From Romboutsia weinsteinii (GTDB taxonomy: Bacteria > Bacillota > Clostridia > Peptostreptococcales > Peptostreptococcaceae): a DNA stretch of 64,000 bases. The stretch is taken from positions 1 to 64,000 of the forward strand of contig NZ_NOJY02000004.1 of the NCBI RefSeq assembly GCF_002250835.2, given 5' to 3'. Numbering within the stretch: position 1 is the first letter of the stretch; each line of letters opens with the position of its first letter. Below, piece after piece: positions 1-8,895 of this stretch. The notes beneath the pieces were generated by a model, which had not been told where the DNA came from, searched no databases, and saw only the letters and a list, made by a program, of their open reading frames with translations. A program made the position numbers and the translations under genes.

Positions 1-2
1 TT

Positions 3-254
3 GGTAGTGCAACAAATAATACTGGATTTATGTATGAGATGGATGCTATAGCAGCATGTGTTGTTGGTGGAGTATCTTTTGCTGGTGGTGTAGGTAGTAT
101 TGGTGGAATTATTACAGGAGTATTAATATTCCAAGTTCTAAACTATGGCCTTTCATTTATTGGTGTTAGTACATATTTACAATTTATAATAAAAGGTATA
201 ATTATAATAGCAGCAGTTGCTTTAGATACAAGAAAGTATATGAAAAAACGATAA
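3..254 (+). CDS. mglC: Galactose/methyl-galactoside ABC transporter permease, C-terminal part
   Basis: This is the last 83 codons of a reading frame that enters from the left edge. It encodes the C-terminal membrane segments of a BPD_transp_2-type sugar permease. The stretch GSATNNTGFMYEMDAIAACV followed by a glycine-rich VGGVSFAGGVG loop is typical of MglC of the MglABC galactose/methyl-galactoside importer, which forms the membrane channel for a periplasmic-type sugar-binding lipoprotein. Two hydrophobic helices and a basic tail (RKYMKKR) follow. A rho-independent terminator sits just downstream, so this is the end of its operon. The mgl subtype rather than a ribose-type permease is inferred from local similarity only. 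Confidence 0.85.
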   Translation, partial: GSATNNTGFMYEMDAIAACVVGGVSFAGGVGSIGGIITGVLIFQVLNYGLSFIGVSTYLQFIIKGIIIIAAVALDTRKYMKKR

Positions 255-264
255 TATAAATATT

Positions 265-294
265 AAAAAGCCCTTTTTTGAAGGGCTTTTTACT
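265..294 (+). terminator. Rho-independent terminator after mglC
   Basis: The arms AAAAGCCCTT and AAGGGCTTTT form a near-perfect hairpin around a short T-rich loop, followed by a T-run. It ends the sugar transporter operon. Confidence 0.9.
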
Positions 295-372
295 TTTTTT
301 GTAAAACAAAAAGAATAATTTTAGAAAAATAGGTAAATATTAATAAACAGTGGAAAAAGGAGTGAAAAAAGT

Positions 373-1182
373 ATGAAAAAATTTTTATATAAGATAGTAT
401 TAACATTGGTACTATCTATAAGCTTTCTTACCTATGAAAGCTATATTTCTAAGACTTATGCTTTGAGTGGGGAAAATAAAATTGATTTATTAATTGAAAA
501 TCAAAAAACACAAGAAATAATACAGTCAAAAATAGAGGATCTAGACGATAAATTAGATAATAATATGAAACAGGCCTCAAACAACATTGAGGTAATAAGC
601 TTAAGTTTTATACCAGAGGATAAGAGTACAGAATTAAATGAGTCGATAGATATGGAGCTAATAAATATCTCTGACTCCAAGGAACAATTAGAAAAAGAGC
701 TTCAAGATTATATAATAGAAGGTGTAAAGTTAGAAAAATCGATTAAAGAAGAAATGAATACATATTTAAAAGAGAATAACTTAGATTTTATACCAGCATT
801 ATGGCCAGTTGAATCATATAAAGATATAAGTTCTCCTTTTGGAGAGAGAATCCATCCTATAACCAATGAAATTAGCCTTCACAAAGGGATAGACATACCG
901 GCCCCACAAGACACTGAGATATTGTCTAGTGATAATGGTATCGTAATTTTTTCTGGAGTTCAAAATGGGTATGGAAATGTAGTTAAAATACAACATTTTG
1001 ATGGAAAGACAACAGTTTATGCTCATAATACAAAAAATGTAGTAAAAGAAGGCGATATTGTAAAAAGAGGTCAAGTAATTGCAAAGGTAGGAACAACCGG
1101 AGACTCTACAGGAAACCATGTTCATTTTGAAACAATCATAAATGGAGAACACTTAAATCCAGTAAATATAGTTAGTAAATAG
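373..1182 (+). CDS. Secreted M23 (LytM-type) peptidoglycan endopeptidase
   Basis: This 269-residue protein has an N-terminal signal peptide or membrane anchor (about residues 5-30), a charged helical, probably coiled-coil region (about 35-135), and a C-terminal Peptidase_M23 domain (about 145-265). The zinc-binding motif HxxxD is His170/Asp174 (LHKGID) and the HxH motif is His249/His251 (NHVHFE), so the metal site is complete. M23 enzymes cut peptide cross-bridges in peptidoglycan outside the membrane. Coiled-coil plus M23 resembles division- or sporulation-linked cell-wall hydrolases. A purine-rich RBS precedes the ATG. It appears to be a single-gene unit bounded by terminators. Its cellular role is inferred. 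Confidence 0.85.
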   Translation: MKKFLYKIVLTLVLSISFLTYESYISKTYALSGENKIDLLIENQKTQEIIQSKIEDLDDKLDNNMKQASNNIEVISLSFIPEDKSTELNESIDMELINISDSKEQLEKELQDYIIEGVKLEKSIKEEMNTYLKENNLDFIPALWPVESYKDISSPFGERIHPITNEISLHKGIDIPAPQDTEILSSDNGIVIFSGVQNGYGNVVKIQHFDGKTTVYAHNTKNVVKEGDIVKRGQVIAKVGTTGDSTGNHVHFETIINGEHLNPVNIVSK

Positions 1183-1187
1183 AGTGA

Positions 1188-1218
1188 AAAATAGAAGAGG
1201 TTATCCTCTTCTATTTTT
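1188..1218 (+). terminator. Rho-independent terminator after the M23 gene
   Basis: The arms AATAGAAGAGG and CCTCTTCTATT enclose a TTAT loop and run into a T-tract. Confidence 0.9.
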
Positions 1219-1325
1219 TATAAAATTAAGTATAAAAAAAGGATTTTGACAATATAATATAGAAATTTAAAGTATAGGAGATGATACATTTTATATTATC
1301 AAAATAAACTAGGGGAGTTGGGACA

Positions 1326-2009
1326 ATGAAAAAATTATTATTAGATCTAGGCGTATATATAGGAGCTCCTATTCTGCTATTCAATTTAGCGAAGGACACT
1401 TATATAACATATTTTATTATAGTTTTGGCAGCGCTAGGAGGATTTTATTCAGTATCAACAAAACGTAAAGAAGAGAGAATTAACATATCTGGAATAATAT
1501 TTATGATTTTGTATGTAAGCATGTTCTTATTTAGAAAAGACATAGATTCAGAATATAAAGTGTATATATACGATACTTATTTTTTAATTTCAGGTGCACT
1601 AGCGATTCTTTTGCTAAACATATTTGGAAAAAATTTAGTTACTAGAGTATATGTAGATATATCAAGGGCAAGGGGTTATAATAATTTATCTATCTGGAGC
1701 TCTATAAGAAAAAACCATTTAGATATTAGTTTTAATAAATTATCAACTATAGTAGCGACACAGTTATTGGTTATAAGCTTTATAAAGGTATATTCAATAT
1801 CTAATTATGGTGCAAGTAATTATACATCAACCCAAGATTTAGAGGTACTTGTTTGTATGCTATTTATAATTTTGGAGATTTATATGATTTCTAAGACTAT
1901 GTCAAATATTAAATATAAGCCTAATAATAAATCAAAGAGCAAATCAAAATACAACTTAAATGATAGAAGGGTTATTAATTTAAGTCAATATAAAAACACT
2001 AATAAATAA
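1326..2009 (+). CDS. Hypothetical multi-pass membrane protein
   Basis: I do not recognise this 227-residue protein. It shows about five or six hydrophobic segments (roughly residues 8-22, 27-43, 54-69, 82-101, 140-157 and 170-190) and a basic, Ser/Lys/Asn-rich cytoplasmic tail (about 195-227). The start has a good RBS (AGGGGAG) about 7 bases upstream of the ATG. It stands alone and converges on the glycosyltransferase gene across a shared palindromic terminator. No catalytic motif was found, so no function is proposed. Confidence 0.7.
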   Translation: MKKLLLDLGVYIGAPILLFNLAKDTYITYFIIVLAALGGFYSVSTKRKEERINISGIIFMILYVSMFLFRKDIDSEYKVYIYDTYFLISGALAILLLNIFGKNLVTRVYVDISRARGYNNLSIWSSIRKNHLDISFNKLSTIVATQLLVISFIKVYSISNYGASNYTSTQDLEVLVCMLFIILEIYMISKTMSNIKYKPNNKSKSKSKYNLNDRRVINLSQYKNTNK

Positions 2010-2032
2010 CAAGAGTTAACTCTTGTTATTTA
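2005..2032. terminator. Bidirectional terminator between convergent genes
   Basis: The arms AATAACAAGAG and CTCTTGTTATT form a near-continuous palindrome at the convergence of two genes, overlapping the 3' end of the minus-strand gene. Flanking A- and T-rich tracts could serve both strands. Confidence 0.75.
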
Positions 2033-3143
2033 TTAGTTCTAGAGCATATTCGCCAATTTTATCAGCGTGAATAGAGTTCTTTAAGTCTTTAATATTATAC
2101 TGCATAAAATCAATATTAGAATTGAAGTCACCAGAGGCAATTTTCATAAATATTTCTTTTAAGTCATCACAATCATTATATAAAAGACCGATACCTTTAT
2201 CTATAATAAACTTAGCATTTTCAATTTCTTGTCCAAGCTTAGGAAGTCTAACTATAACTGGTGTTTGAGAGTGTATGGCCTCAAATAATGTTGCACCACC
2301 TGGCTTAGTTAATAGAAGATCGTGCTCTTTAATTAAGTTAAACATATCATTTACAAACCCAAGAACCTTTATATTAGATAGAGGTTTTTTGCTTTTTAAA
2401 TTATCATAAAGCTTTTCGTTACTACCAGTAACAATAGTAACCTCTATTTTATCACTATGGTTAGATATAAAATCATCAATCCAGTGCATACAATCTTCAT
2501 CTATATCAAATAATCCTCGTCCCCCACCGACTAAAAGTAGTCTATATTTATTAGGAGAAGATTCTTTTTTATCACAGTAAAAAGCCTTATTTATTGGTAC
2601 ACCAGTTACTTTTATTGAGTCAGGATTCATACCTTTTTGTACAAACCTGTTTTTAATTTCACTTGAAGGAACGAAATACATATCAGTACTTGGGAATGTC
2701 CATTCAAGACTGTCTACAACATCTGTAATTACAGTTATTGATGGTAAGTGTATATCTGGGTTTTTAACTTTAAAGTTATATACACAAGCTGCAGCTAATG
2801 GAAAGGTAGAAATAATTAAATCAGGTTTAGTCTGCAATATGTACTTTGATAACTTAGGTGTATACATCTTATGTGCAATATCATGTCTAGAATCAAAAGA
2901 TTTTTTTAAGTAATAATAATAGTTATAAAATCCTGGTGTGTATTTGGTATTGTTCTCATAAAATTTCACCATTGGTTTATTAATCATTGGTATACTGGCA
3001 TCTATAAAATTTTCAATTATTATTTCGCAATTACTATCTTTTTCAAGAATATCATCTTTTATTGCTCTTGCTGCACTTATATGTCCTGCACCAAATTGTG
3101 CCGTTAAAATTAATATTCTTTTTTGATTATCTGTATTTATCAA
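2016..3143 (-). CDS. MGDG-synthase/UgtP-like glycosyltransferase
   Basis: This 375-residue GT28/GT-B enzyme carries an N-terminal MGDG synthase domain (GAGHISAARAI at about residues 18-28) and a C-terminal glycosyltransferase domain with GGGRGL (about 207-212) and the nucleotide-sugar-binding stretch TKPGGATLFEAI (about 280-291). The family transfers glucose or galactose from a UDP-sugar to diacylglycerol at the inner face of the membrane, giving glycolipids and the lipid anchor of lipoteichoic-type polymers. The start is TTG, chosen because GAGGTG lies 5 bases upstream. The gene stands alone. Sugar and acceptor specificity cannot be read from the sequence. Confidence 0.85.
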   Translation of the reverse strand: MINTDNQKRILILTAQFGAGHISAARAIKDDILEKDSNCEIIIENFIDASIPMINKPMVKFYENNTKYTPGFYNYYYYLKKSFDSRHDIAHKMYTPKLSKYILQTKPDLIISTFPLAAACVYNFKVKNPDIHLPSITVITDVVDSLEWTFPSTDMYFVPSSEIKNRFVQKGMNPDSIKVTGVPINKAFYCDKKESSPNKYRLLLVGGGRGLFDIDEDCMHWIDDFISNHSDKIEVTIVTGSNEKLYDNLKSKKPLSNIKVLGFVNDMFNLIKEHDLLLTKPGGATLFEAIHSQTPVIVRLPKLGQEIENAKFIIDKGIGLLYNDCDDLKEIFMKIASGDFNSNIDFMQYNIKDLKNSIHADKIGEYALELINNKS

Positions 3144-3283
3144 TTTATCACCTCAATAAGTAGATTGTATTAATTATAGTATTATACCTCTACATGTATA
3201 TTTTATCAATCATTATAAAAGTTTTTAATGAAAAGAAGGAAATATTTATGTTAGGTTGAAAATTTATATATAGAGGTGTGATT

Positions 3284-4591
3284 ATGGAAGAAGTAAAAAG
3301 AGATGTTTCATTTGACTTAGGAAAAATATTTATATACTCATCTATAGGAATATTTTTATTTTTTGTTCCTATAAAAATAAATGGACAAAGTCAATCATTA
3401 ATATATCATAGCTGTGATAAACTTCAACTTGATTTCAGACCATTTATACAGATATGTATTGTAACTTGTATATTATTAGGAATATTGAGATTAGTTTTAA
3501 GTTACAAAGAAAAAGAGTCTAACATTATAGGATTTAAAATACTTATAAGATTCATTAGCTTAATAATAGTAATAAGTATATACTATGGGAATAAAAGTTT
3601 ATTTTTTATAAGAGATGATGTAATGCAAATTATTGATGAGATGATTATGAATCTTGTAACCATATTACCGATAAGTGCTATATTTATGACATTTATCTTA
3701 GATTATGGGCTTTTAGATATTGTAGAATCATATAGTCATAAGTATATGAAAAATATGTTTAAATTAAGTGGAAAGACAGTAATTAATATATTTATGTTTA
3801 TATTTACAGATTGTTTTACAGGTATATTTATGACAAATAAGTTGTTTTCTAGTGGGAAAATTAGGGGAAGTGAAGCTTGCATACTTATTCTCAACTTTTC
3901 ATTAATAAGCCTACCTATGTTTAGTTATATAAGCAATGAATTAAATATAAGTAGATTAGATGTAATGATAATAAATTTTATAGTGTTAATAATCATGAAC
4001 ATGATTTTATGTAGAATATATCCTTTAAATAAAAAGAAGAAATCATATTATATCAAGACTGAATATAGAGAAACAACTCATAAAAAAGATAAGTTAAAAA
4101 AAGGTGTTAATAAGTATTTAAAATCTACATGTAATAAAAGTGTGTTAAGAAATATGTTTGACAATTTAGAAGAAGCAATATATATAATTATAGATTTAAT
4201 ACCAAAAATTATAATAGTAATGTGTATAGGAGATATAATAATAAGGAATCAAAGTATTGTAAATATATTGGGATATGTGATTGAGCCATTTTTAAATTTG
4301 TTAAAAATAGAAAATGATGGTCAAATAAGTAACTTTATAGTGAATGCTTTATTCAATGATATTATAGCTATTGATACTATTCACACAACTTTATCATATA
4401 ACTTGAGATTACTTATAACTATTATAATATGTATAAAGTCGGTATCTATTACTGGATGTATGTTATTTATAGGAAGTACAAATATTAATATAAGTATAAA
4501 AGATTTTATAATATTGTATATTGAAAGAATATTAATAATACTAATTTTATATTTCTTAATGTATTATTTTTATATAGGCTACATAATGTAA
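3284..4591 (+). CDS. YjiH-family nucleoside-recognition (Gate-domain) membrane protein
   Basis: This polytopic protein of about 435 residues has eight or more hydrophobic segments. Its N-terminus (LFFVPIKINGQ followed by a long membrane region) matches the YjiH family, and the second half holds the Gate/nucleoside-recognition fold (IIDLIPKIIIVMCIGDIIIRN, broken here by a family-typical polar turn). YjiH proteins are presumed transporters with unproven substrates. I prefer the ATG at 3284 over an in-frame GTG at 3278 because the AGAGGTG RBS ends just at the GTG. The next gene, an M42 aminopeptidase, lies 56 bases downstream, suggesting a peptide or amino-acid salvage unit. Confidence 0.75.
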   Translation: MEEVKRDVSFDLGKIFIYSSIGIFLFFVPIKINGQSQSLIYHSCDKLQLDFRPFIQICIVTCILLGILRLVLSYKEKESNIIGFKILIRFISLIIVISIYYGNKSLFFIRDDVMQIIDEMIMNLVTILPISAIFMTFILDYGLLDIVESYSHKYMKNMFKLSGKTVINIFMFIFTDCFTGIFMTNKLFSSGKIRGSEACILILNFSLISLPMFSYISNELNISRLDVMIINFIVLIIMNMILCRIYPLNKKKKSYYIKTEYRETTHKKDKLKKGVNKYLKSTCNKSVLRNMFDNLEEAIYIIIDLIPKIIIVMCIGDIIIRNQSIVNILGYVIEPFLNLLKIENDGQISNFIVNALFNDIIAIDTIHTTLSYNLRLLITIIICIKSVSITGCMLFIGSTNINISIKDFIILYIERILIILILYFLMYYFYIGYIM

Positions 4592-4647
4592 AATCTAATA
4601 TTAAAATTAATAAGGCAGTAAAAATATATTAAAATAGGGAGAAAATC

Positions 4648-5682
4648 ATGGATAATACAAATTTAATTAAGAAATATCTAATAGATATACTAAGTATTCC
4701 AAGTCCAACTGGATATACTGGAGTAGTTTTTAAGTATATCACTAACGAGTTAGATAAACTTGGTATAGAGTACAAGTTTGGTAATAAAGGAGCATTAGTA
4801 GCAACTATTCAAGGAAGTGAAAGCGATGATGGAATAACTTTTTCTGCTCATGTTGACACTTTAGGAGCAATGGTAAAGGAAGTTAAAGGTAATGGTAGAG
4901 TAGCTATTGCTCTAATTGGCGGATATATGATGCATTCTGTTGAAGGCGAAAACTGCATTATACATACTAGGGACAAAAAACAATATGAAGGAACATTACA
5001 AACTATTAAACCTTCTATTCACATCCATGGACAAGAAGCAAAAGATCTAGTAAGAGAATGTAAAAACTATGAAATAGTAATAGATGAAGAAGTATTTTCA
5101 AAAGATGATGTAAAGAAGCTTGGAATAGATGTAGGGGATATTGTTTCTTTTGACACTAGAACTAAAGTAACTGAATCAGGATTTATAAAATCTAGATATT
5201 TGGATGATAAGGCATCTGTAGCTTCAATCTTATACGTTTTAAATTATATTGTAGAAAATAATATAACTCCAAAGAAAACTATAAATTTCTTCTTTAGTAA
5301 TTATGAAGAAGTTGGGCATGGATCTTCGGCATTTATACCTAAAAATACAAAAGAATTTATAGCAGTAGATATGGGATGTCCTGGAGAAAATCAAAATTCT
5401 ACAGAGTATGATGTATGTATTTGCACAAAAGATTCAAATGGACCATATGATTATGATTTAACTAATAGATTAATTGAGATTTGTAAAAAAAATAATATAA
5501 GTTATAAACTAGATATATATCCAAACTATGGCTCTGATGCAGCAGCAGCATTAAAATCAGGAATGGATGCAAGTTTTTCATTAATAGGACCTGGAGTATT
5601 TGCATCACATGGATACGAAAGAACTCATATGAAATCAATAATAGAAACAATAAGACTAATAATAAATTATATCTCTAAATAA
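4648..5682 (+). CDS. M42-family metallo-aminopeptidase
   Basis: This 344-residue cytoplasmic peptidase has the complete M42 dinuclear metal-site pattern: AHVDT (His68, Asp70), YLDDK (Asp near 180), EEVGHG (catalytic Glu pair near 213) and the C-terminal ASHGYERTH. M42 enzymes (PepA/FrvX/YsdC type) remove N-terminal residues from short peptides and form large tetrahedral complexes. It probably shares a transcript with the YjiH-like gene upstream. An RBS (AGGGAG) precedes the ATG, and a terminator follows directly. Confidence 0.9.
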   Translation: MDNTNLIKKYLIDILSIPSPTGYTGVVFKYITNELDKLGIEYKFGNKGALVATIQGSESDDGITFSAHVDTLGAMVKEVKGNGRVAIALIGGYMMHSVEGENCIIHTRDKKQYEGTLQTIKPSIHIHGQEAKDLVRECKNYEIVIDEEVFSKDDVKKLGIDVGDIVSFDTRTKVTESGFIKSRYLDDKASVASILYVLNYIVENNITPKKTINFFFSNYEEVGHGSSAFIPKNTKEFIAVDMGCPGENQNSTEYDVCICTKDSNGPYDYDLTNRLIEICKKNNISYKLDIYPNYGSDAAAALKSGMDASFSLIGPGVFASHGYERTHMKSIIETIRLIINYISK

Positions 5683-5684
5683 AA

Positions 5685-5733
5685 TAAAAGTCCTTTATTA
5701 TAGAATATTACTTCTAAATAAAGGGCTTTTTTA
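5685..5733 (+). terminator. Terminator after the M42 peptidase gene
   Basis: AAAAGTCCTTTATT pairs with AATAAAGGGCTTTT across an AT-rich loop. A T-tract follows. Confidence 0.8.
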
Positions 5734-5763
5734 TAATATAAAATTAAAATTATAATTTACCTA

Positions 5764-5841
5764 TTGTGTGACACACAGTACTGTGTTATTATAATGGTAA
5801 GTAAAGTTAAACATAGTACTGTGTAGAACATAATACTGTGT
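5764..5841 (+). promoter_or_regulatory. PadR operon promoter with three copies of a PadR-type operator
   Basis: A -10 TATAAT (5790-5795) has a -35-like TGTGAC about 17 bases upstream (5767-5772). A perfect 14-bp palindrome ACACAGTACTGTGT (5771-5784) lies between them. Two near-copies follow: ACATAGTACTGTGT (5811-5824) and ACATAATACTGTGT (5828-5841), the last ending 19 bases before the padR ATG. The arrangement is a classic self-repression layout. The PadR assignment is inferred from position, while the repeats are directly visible. Confidence 0.75.
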
Positions 5842-5860
5842 ATACAGAAAGGAGAATTCT

Positions 5861-6190
5861 ATGAATACTCAATTTAGAAAAGGTGTATTAGAGATTTGTG
5901 TATTAGCGCTTATTTCTAAAAAGGATATGTATGGATATGAAATAGTACAGAATATATCTAAAGTAATAGATGTAAATGAAGGCACTATTTATCCTATATT
6001 AAGAAGATTAACAAAAGAAGAGTATTTTGAGACTTATATATTAGAATCTAGTGGAGGACCAGCTAGGAAATACTATAAGATAACTGAACTAGGAATTAAA
6101 AATTTAGATATTTTGATGGGTGAATGGAAAGAATTTGTAAAGGCAGTAAATATTTTAATTAGTGATGAAGGAGGTAATAACTTTGAATAA
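5861..6190 (+). CDS. PadR-family transcriptional regulator
   Basis: This 109-residue protein has the PadR winged-helix fold: LEICVLALISKKDMYGYEI in helix 1, a recognition region NEGTIYPILRRLTKEEYF (about residues 43-60), the wing GGPARKYYKITELG (about 66-79) and a short C-terminal dimerisation helix. PadR proteins usually repress their own operon and respond to small hydrophobic molecules or envelope stress. A strong GGAG RBS precedes the ATG. It is the first gene of a three-gene operon with DUF1700 and DUF4097 genes, and three operator-like repeats lie in its promoter. Confidence 0.92.
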   Translation: MNTQFRKGVLEICVLALISKKDMYGYEIVQNISKVIDVNEGTIYPILRRLTKEEYFETYILESSGGPARKYYKITELGIKNLDILMGEWKEFVKAVNILISDEGGNNFE

Positions 6191-6917
6191 AGCAGAGTTT
6201 TTAGAGATTTTAAGAGATTATCTTAAAAAAGATTTATCAGAAAACGAAGTTAACGATATATTAAGAGATTATGAGGAATATTTTGTAGATGGTTTGATAG
6301 AAGGCAAAAATGATATGGAAATAATTTCAGCACTAGGATCTCCAAAATCAATCTCTAGAGATATTATTTCTCAAATTAAGGATAACGATGGTGTAAGCAC
6401 ATCGACTAAAGATAGTATAGAGGATAAGATACAAAAAGGAAAAATAAAAGTAAAAGAACAATACAAAAAAAGTAAAGATTATATAAGTGAAAAACTTACT
6501 CCAGATTTAGAAGGAAAAGGTAATGGATTTTCAAGTGGTTTTATCAAAATTGTATTAACTATACTTACAATACTGATTATAATACCTGCATTTTCTTTTG
6601 CAATGGCAATACTTGGAGTAGGAATAGCTTTAGTGGGTACACTTATAGGTTTTTTAGTATCGGTACCATTTATTATTAGTATTATTTGGTCAGTACCTCA
6701 ATTAGCGTCATTATTAATATTTGCATCGATAGGATTTATTGGAGGGCAAATACTTGCTTGGCAAATATATATTTTAATAATAAAATTAGCTAAATCATTA
6801 GTTCAAAACTATATTAATTGGATAAAAACAAGAAATATTTATATAAATGCAAGTAAAAAACAAGATGAATTAAAAAAAGGTATATTTGATGAGGAAGGAG
6901 ATGATATAGATGAATAA
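6183..6917 (+). CDS. DUF1700 membrane protein of the PadR operon
   Basis: This 244-residue protein begins MNKAEFLEILRDYLKK, the standard DUF1700 start: a small helical N-terminal domain of about 75 residues with a conserved YEEYF. A charged linker and three or four hydrophobic segments (about 115-200) follow. I chose TTG at 6183 because GAAGGAGGT (6167-6175) is correctly spaced and family members start there; an upstream ATG at 6162 would lack an RBS. It overlaps padR by 8 bases and the next gene by 8 bases, indicating translational coupling. Such trios are linked to envelope stress, with unknown biochemistry. Confidence 0.85.
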   Translation: MNKAEFLEILRDYLKKDLSENEVNDILRDYEEYFVDGLIEGKNDMEIISALGSPKSISRDIISQIKDNDGVSTSTKDSIEDKIQKGKIKVKEQYKKSKDYISEKLTPDLEGKGNGFSSGFIKIVLTILTILIIIPAFSFAMAILGVGIALVGTLIGFLVSVPFIISIIWSVPQLASLLIFASIGFIGGQILAWQIYILIIKLAKSLVQNYINWIKTRNIYINASKKQDELKKGIFDEEGDDIDE

Positions 6918-7947
6918 AAAACTTTCCATATTTGCGATTTTGTTGATAGTAGTAGGTACCATAGGTAGTGTATGGTCAGGAATAACAGCTATACCATACT
7001 TCGTTGATATGGTATCAAAGGCAGAAAAGGATATAAATAAGGAATATAGCATATATGACGAAAGTGTTGTAATAGATAATTTAGATATTATTACAGATAA
7101 TACAAATGTTATAATAAAAAAGCATAATAAAGAAGGTGTTGTAATAGCTAAAAAAGGAACATCTCATAATGTAAAATATGATATTAACAAAGAAGAAACT
7201 ACATTATCTATAAAAGAAAATAATAAAGATGTAACTTATAGCAATAGAATTAAAGATTTTGATAGCTTATTTAATATTGTTGTTGAAGAAATTTTTTCAA
7301 ATTATGATAACACTATAGTAATATATGTGCCAAATGATGTTAATATCAACATGGCAACTAAATATGGAGATTTAAATGTAGAGGATGATATATTCCTAGA
7401 TAGTTTAGTTTTAAAAACTTCATCAGGTTCAATATCTATACCAAAAGCTGTTAAGGAATTAAATAGATTAGATATAACATCATCTAGTAATATTAGTCTT
7501 GCAATGTCTGAACTTTTAGGGGTAAAGGATGTGAACGTTAATGCCCAATCAGTATCAATATACTCTAACGATAATGATATATTTATAGACAATATAGTTG
7601 ATTATATACCTAATAATGTAACAATCAATCAAAATACAAGAGATAATAGTGGATATGATTCTGATATAAATACAGATATACCAGTAGCTAAGAACTTAGT
7701 AATAGATAGCTATAACGGTAATATTAACGTAGGTTTGCCAATAGAAAAATACAAATTTAACTTTGATATTAAATCATCAAACGGCATAGATTTACAGGAA
7801 CTTAGAAATGAATCTCAAAACTATGAAGAAAGTGATAGAGATTATAATGAAGTTAAATCAATTCAAGGCTTATTAAATAAATCACTAGAAAATCTAGAAC
7901 AAGAATATATAGTGAAAATAAAAGGGGAATTTGTAAGTATTTATTAA
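6910..7947 (+). CDS. DUF4097 beta-helix-like envelope protein
   Basis: This 345-residue protein has one N-terminal membrane segment (about residues 5-27). A long extracytoplasmic region follows of short repeated strands alternating with Asn, Asp, Ile and Val (IDNLDIITDNTNVIIKK and similar), as in the DUF4097 right-handed beta-helix family. It ends with an acidic helical region. It overlaps the DUF1700 gene by 8 bases and is the last gene of the PadR operon. DUF4097 proteins are often paired with DUF1700 or anti-sigma-like membrane proteins. The molecular role is not known, and no catalytic residues are apparent. Confidence 0.8.
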   Translation: MNKKLSIFAILLIVVGTIGSVWSGITAIPYFVDMVSKAEKDINKEYSIYDESVVIDNLDIITDNTNVIIKKHNKEGVVIAKKGTSHNVKYDINKEETTLSIKENNKDVTYSNRIKDFDSLFNIVVEEIFSNYDNTIVIYVPNDVNINMATKYGDLNVEDDIFLDSLVLKTSSGSISIPKAVKELNRLDITSSSNISLAMSELLGVKDVNVNAQSVSIYSNDNDIFIDNIVDYIPNNVTINQNTRDNSGYDSDINTDIPVAKNLVIDSYNGNINVGLPIEKYKFNFDIKSSNGIDLQELRNESQNYEESDRDYNEVKSIQGLLNKSLENLEQEYIVKIKGEFVSIY

Positions 7948-7983
7948 AAAATGTCAATAAAGTTTCAATTTAAGTAAAAATAC

Positions 7984-8012
7984 TGAACATATTTAGTACC
8001 TTATGATATAAT
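7984..8012 (+). promoter_or_regulatory. Sigma-A-type promoter for the lipoprotein gene
   Basis: A -35-like TGAACA (7984-7989) and a perfect -10 TATAAT (8007-8012) are separated by 17 bases, 34 bases upstream of the ATG at 8047. Confidence 0.6.
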
Positions 8013-8046
8013 ATTATAGAAAATAATATTAGAAAGAGGGATACTT

Positions 8047-8595
8047 ATGAAGAAATTAGCAGTATCTTTACTTTTAATTGCTACTGCGATTATAAATGTG
8101 GCATGTGCCAGTGAAAATAGTAGGATAAAAGATAGTAAGATGATAGAGACTGACCAAGTACCTATAATAACAAGAGCTGAAAGTGAAGATGTACGACTAG
8201 AAGATAATAGTACCGAAAAAGGTACTAAGATGATTAAAATGCCTATTCAAATAAACTCTGATGGTATAGATGAATTAAGATATTTAGAGCTTAAAGAAGA
8301 CTCTACTATACAAGAAAAGATTGATATAATGATAAAAACTATATCTGAAGAGTGTTTTAGTGGACTACCTCTAAAAGTTACTATTTATAATGATAACAGA
8401 GCTGATGTAGAGTTAGTTGAGTTAGATCCAGCAAATGAAAGCAGAATCACATGGAAAGACGAATATCTAAATGATAAAAGCAAAGAAAGTACAATAAATA
8501 TAATAGTAAAAAACTTACTTCAAGATGATTATAAGGGAGCATGGATAGACAAGGTTAAATTATATTATAATGAAGAATTAATAACTTTAGATTAA
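8047..8595 (+). CDS. Putative secreted lipoprotein, possibly GerMN-like
   Basis: The 182-residue product has a clear signal peptide (MKKLAVSLLLIATAIINVAC) with Cys20 as possible lipidation site. The lipobox is weak because the -3 residue is Asn. The mature part has about 35 polar residues followed by a compact domain (about 75-180) with strands resembling the GerMN (sporulation/germination) fold, for example LPLKVTIYNDNRADVELV. That match is only a visual impression. It is monocistronic: a sigma-A-like promoter precedes it and a strong terminator follows. An RBS (GAAAGAGGG) supports the start. Confidence 0.65.
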   Translation: MKKLAVSLLLIATAIINVACASENSRIKDSKMIETDQVPIITRAESEDVRLEDNSTEKGTKMIKMPIQINSDGIDELRYLELKEDSTIQEKIDIMIKTISEECFSGLPLKVTIYNDNRADVELVELDPANESRITWKDEYLNDKSKESTINIIVKNLLQDDYKGAWIDKVKLYYNEELITLD

Positions 8596-8642
8596 AAATG
8601 CAGATATGGGTAGGATAGATACCCATTTATCTGCATTTTTTA
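8594..8642. terminator. Bidirectional terminator
   Basis: AAAATGCAGATA-TGGGTA pairs with TACCCA-TTTATCTGCATTTT in a long stem ending in a T-run. It separates two convergent genes and can serve both. Confidence 0.85.
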
Positions 8643-8643
8643 T

Positions 8644-8895
8644 TTATAATATAATTTCAGTTATATCATCGCTATTATTAGTTACATAATTAGCTAAATA
8701 AAGTATACCTACTCCGGCTAATAAATTAATTTGTTGTTTGAGTAGGTATTTACAAGTTGGTACTGTAACTTTTCTAACTGTGGGACTTATTGCACTAGCA
8801 ATAAACAATGTAGAACCAATTACAGCTCCAGTACTTAGAAGCGGATTTTCTTTTATTGTTTTGCAACAACATTCGCTCATTTTTTGTGTAGTCAT
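8644..8895 (-). CDS. Small hypothetical membrane protein
   Basis: This 83-residue protein has a Cys cluster near its N-terminus (ECCCK, residues 8-12) and two hydrophobic helices (about 20-37 and 52-67) joined by a basic loop. I do not recognise the family. An RBS (TGGAGTG) precedes its ATG. It converges on the lipoprotein gene across a shared terminator, and its upstream side is about 265 bases of AT-rich DNA without another gene. An overlapping plus-strand frame (8738-9061) looks like its shadow. Confidence 0.6.
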   Translation of the reverse strand: MTTQKMSECCCKTIKENPLLSTGAVIGSTLFIASAISPTVRKVTVPTCKYLLKQQINLLAGVGILYLANYVTNNSDDITEIIL

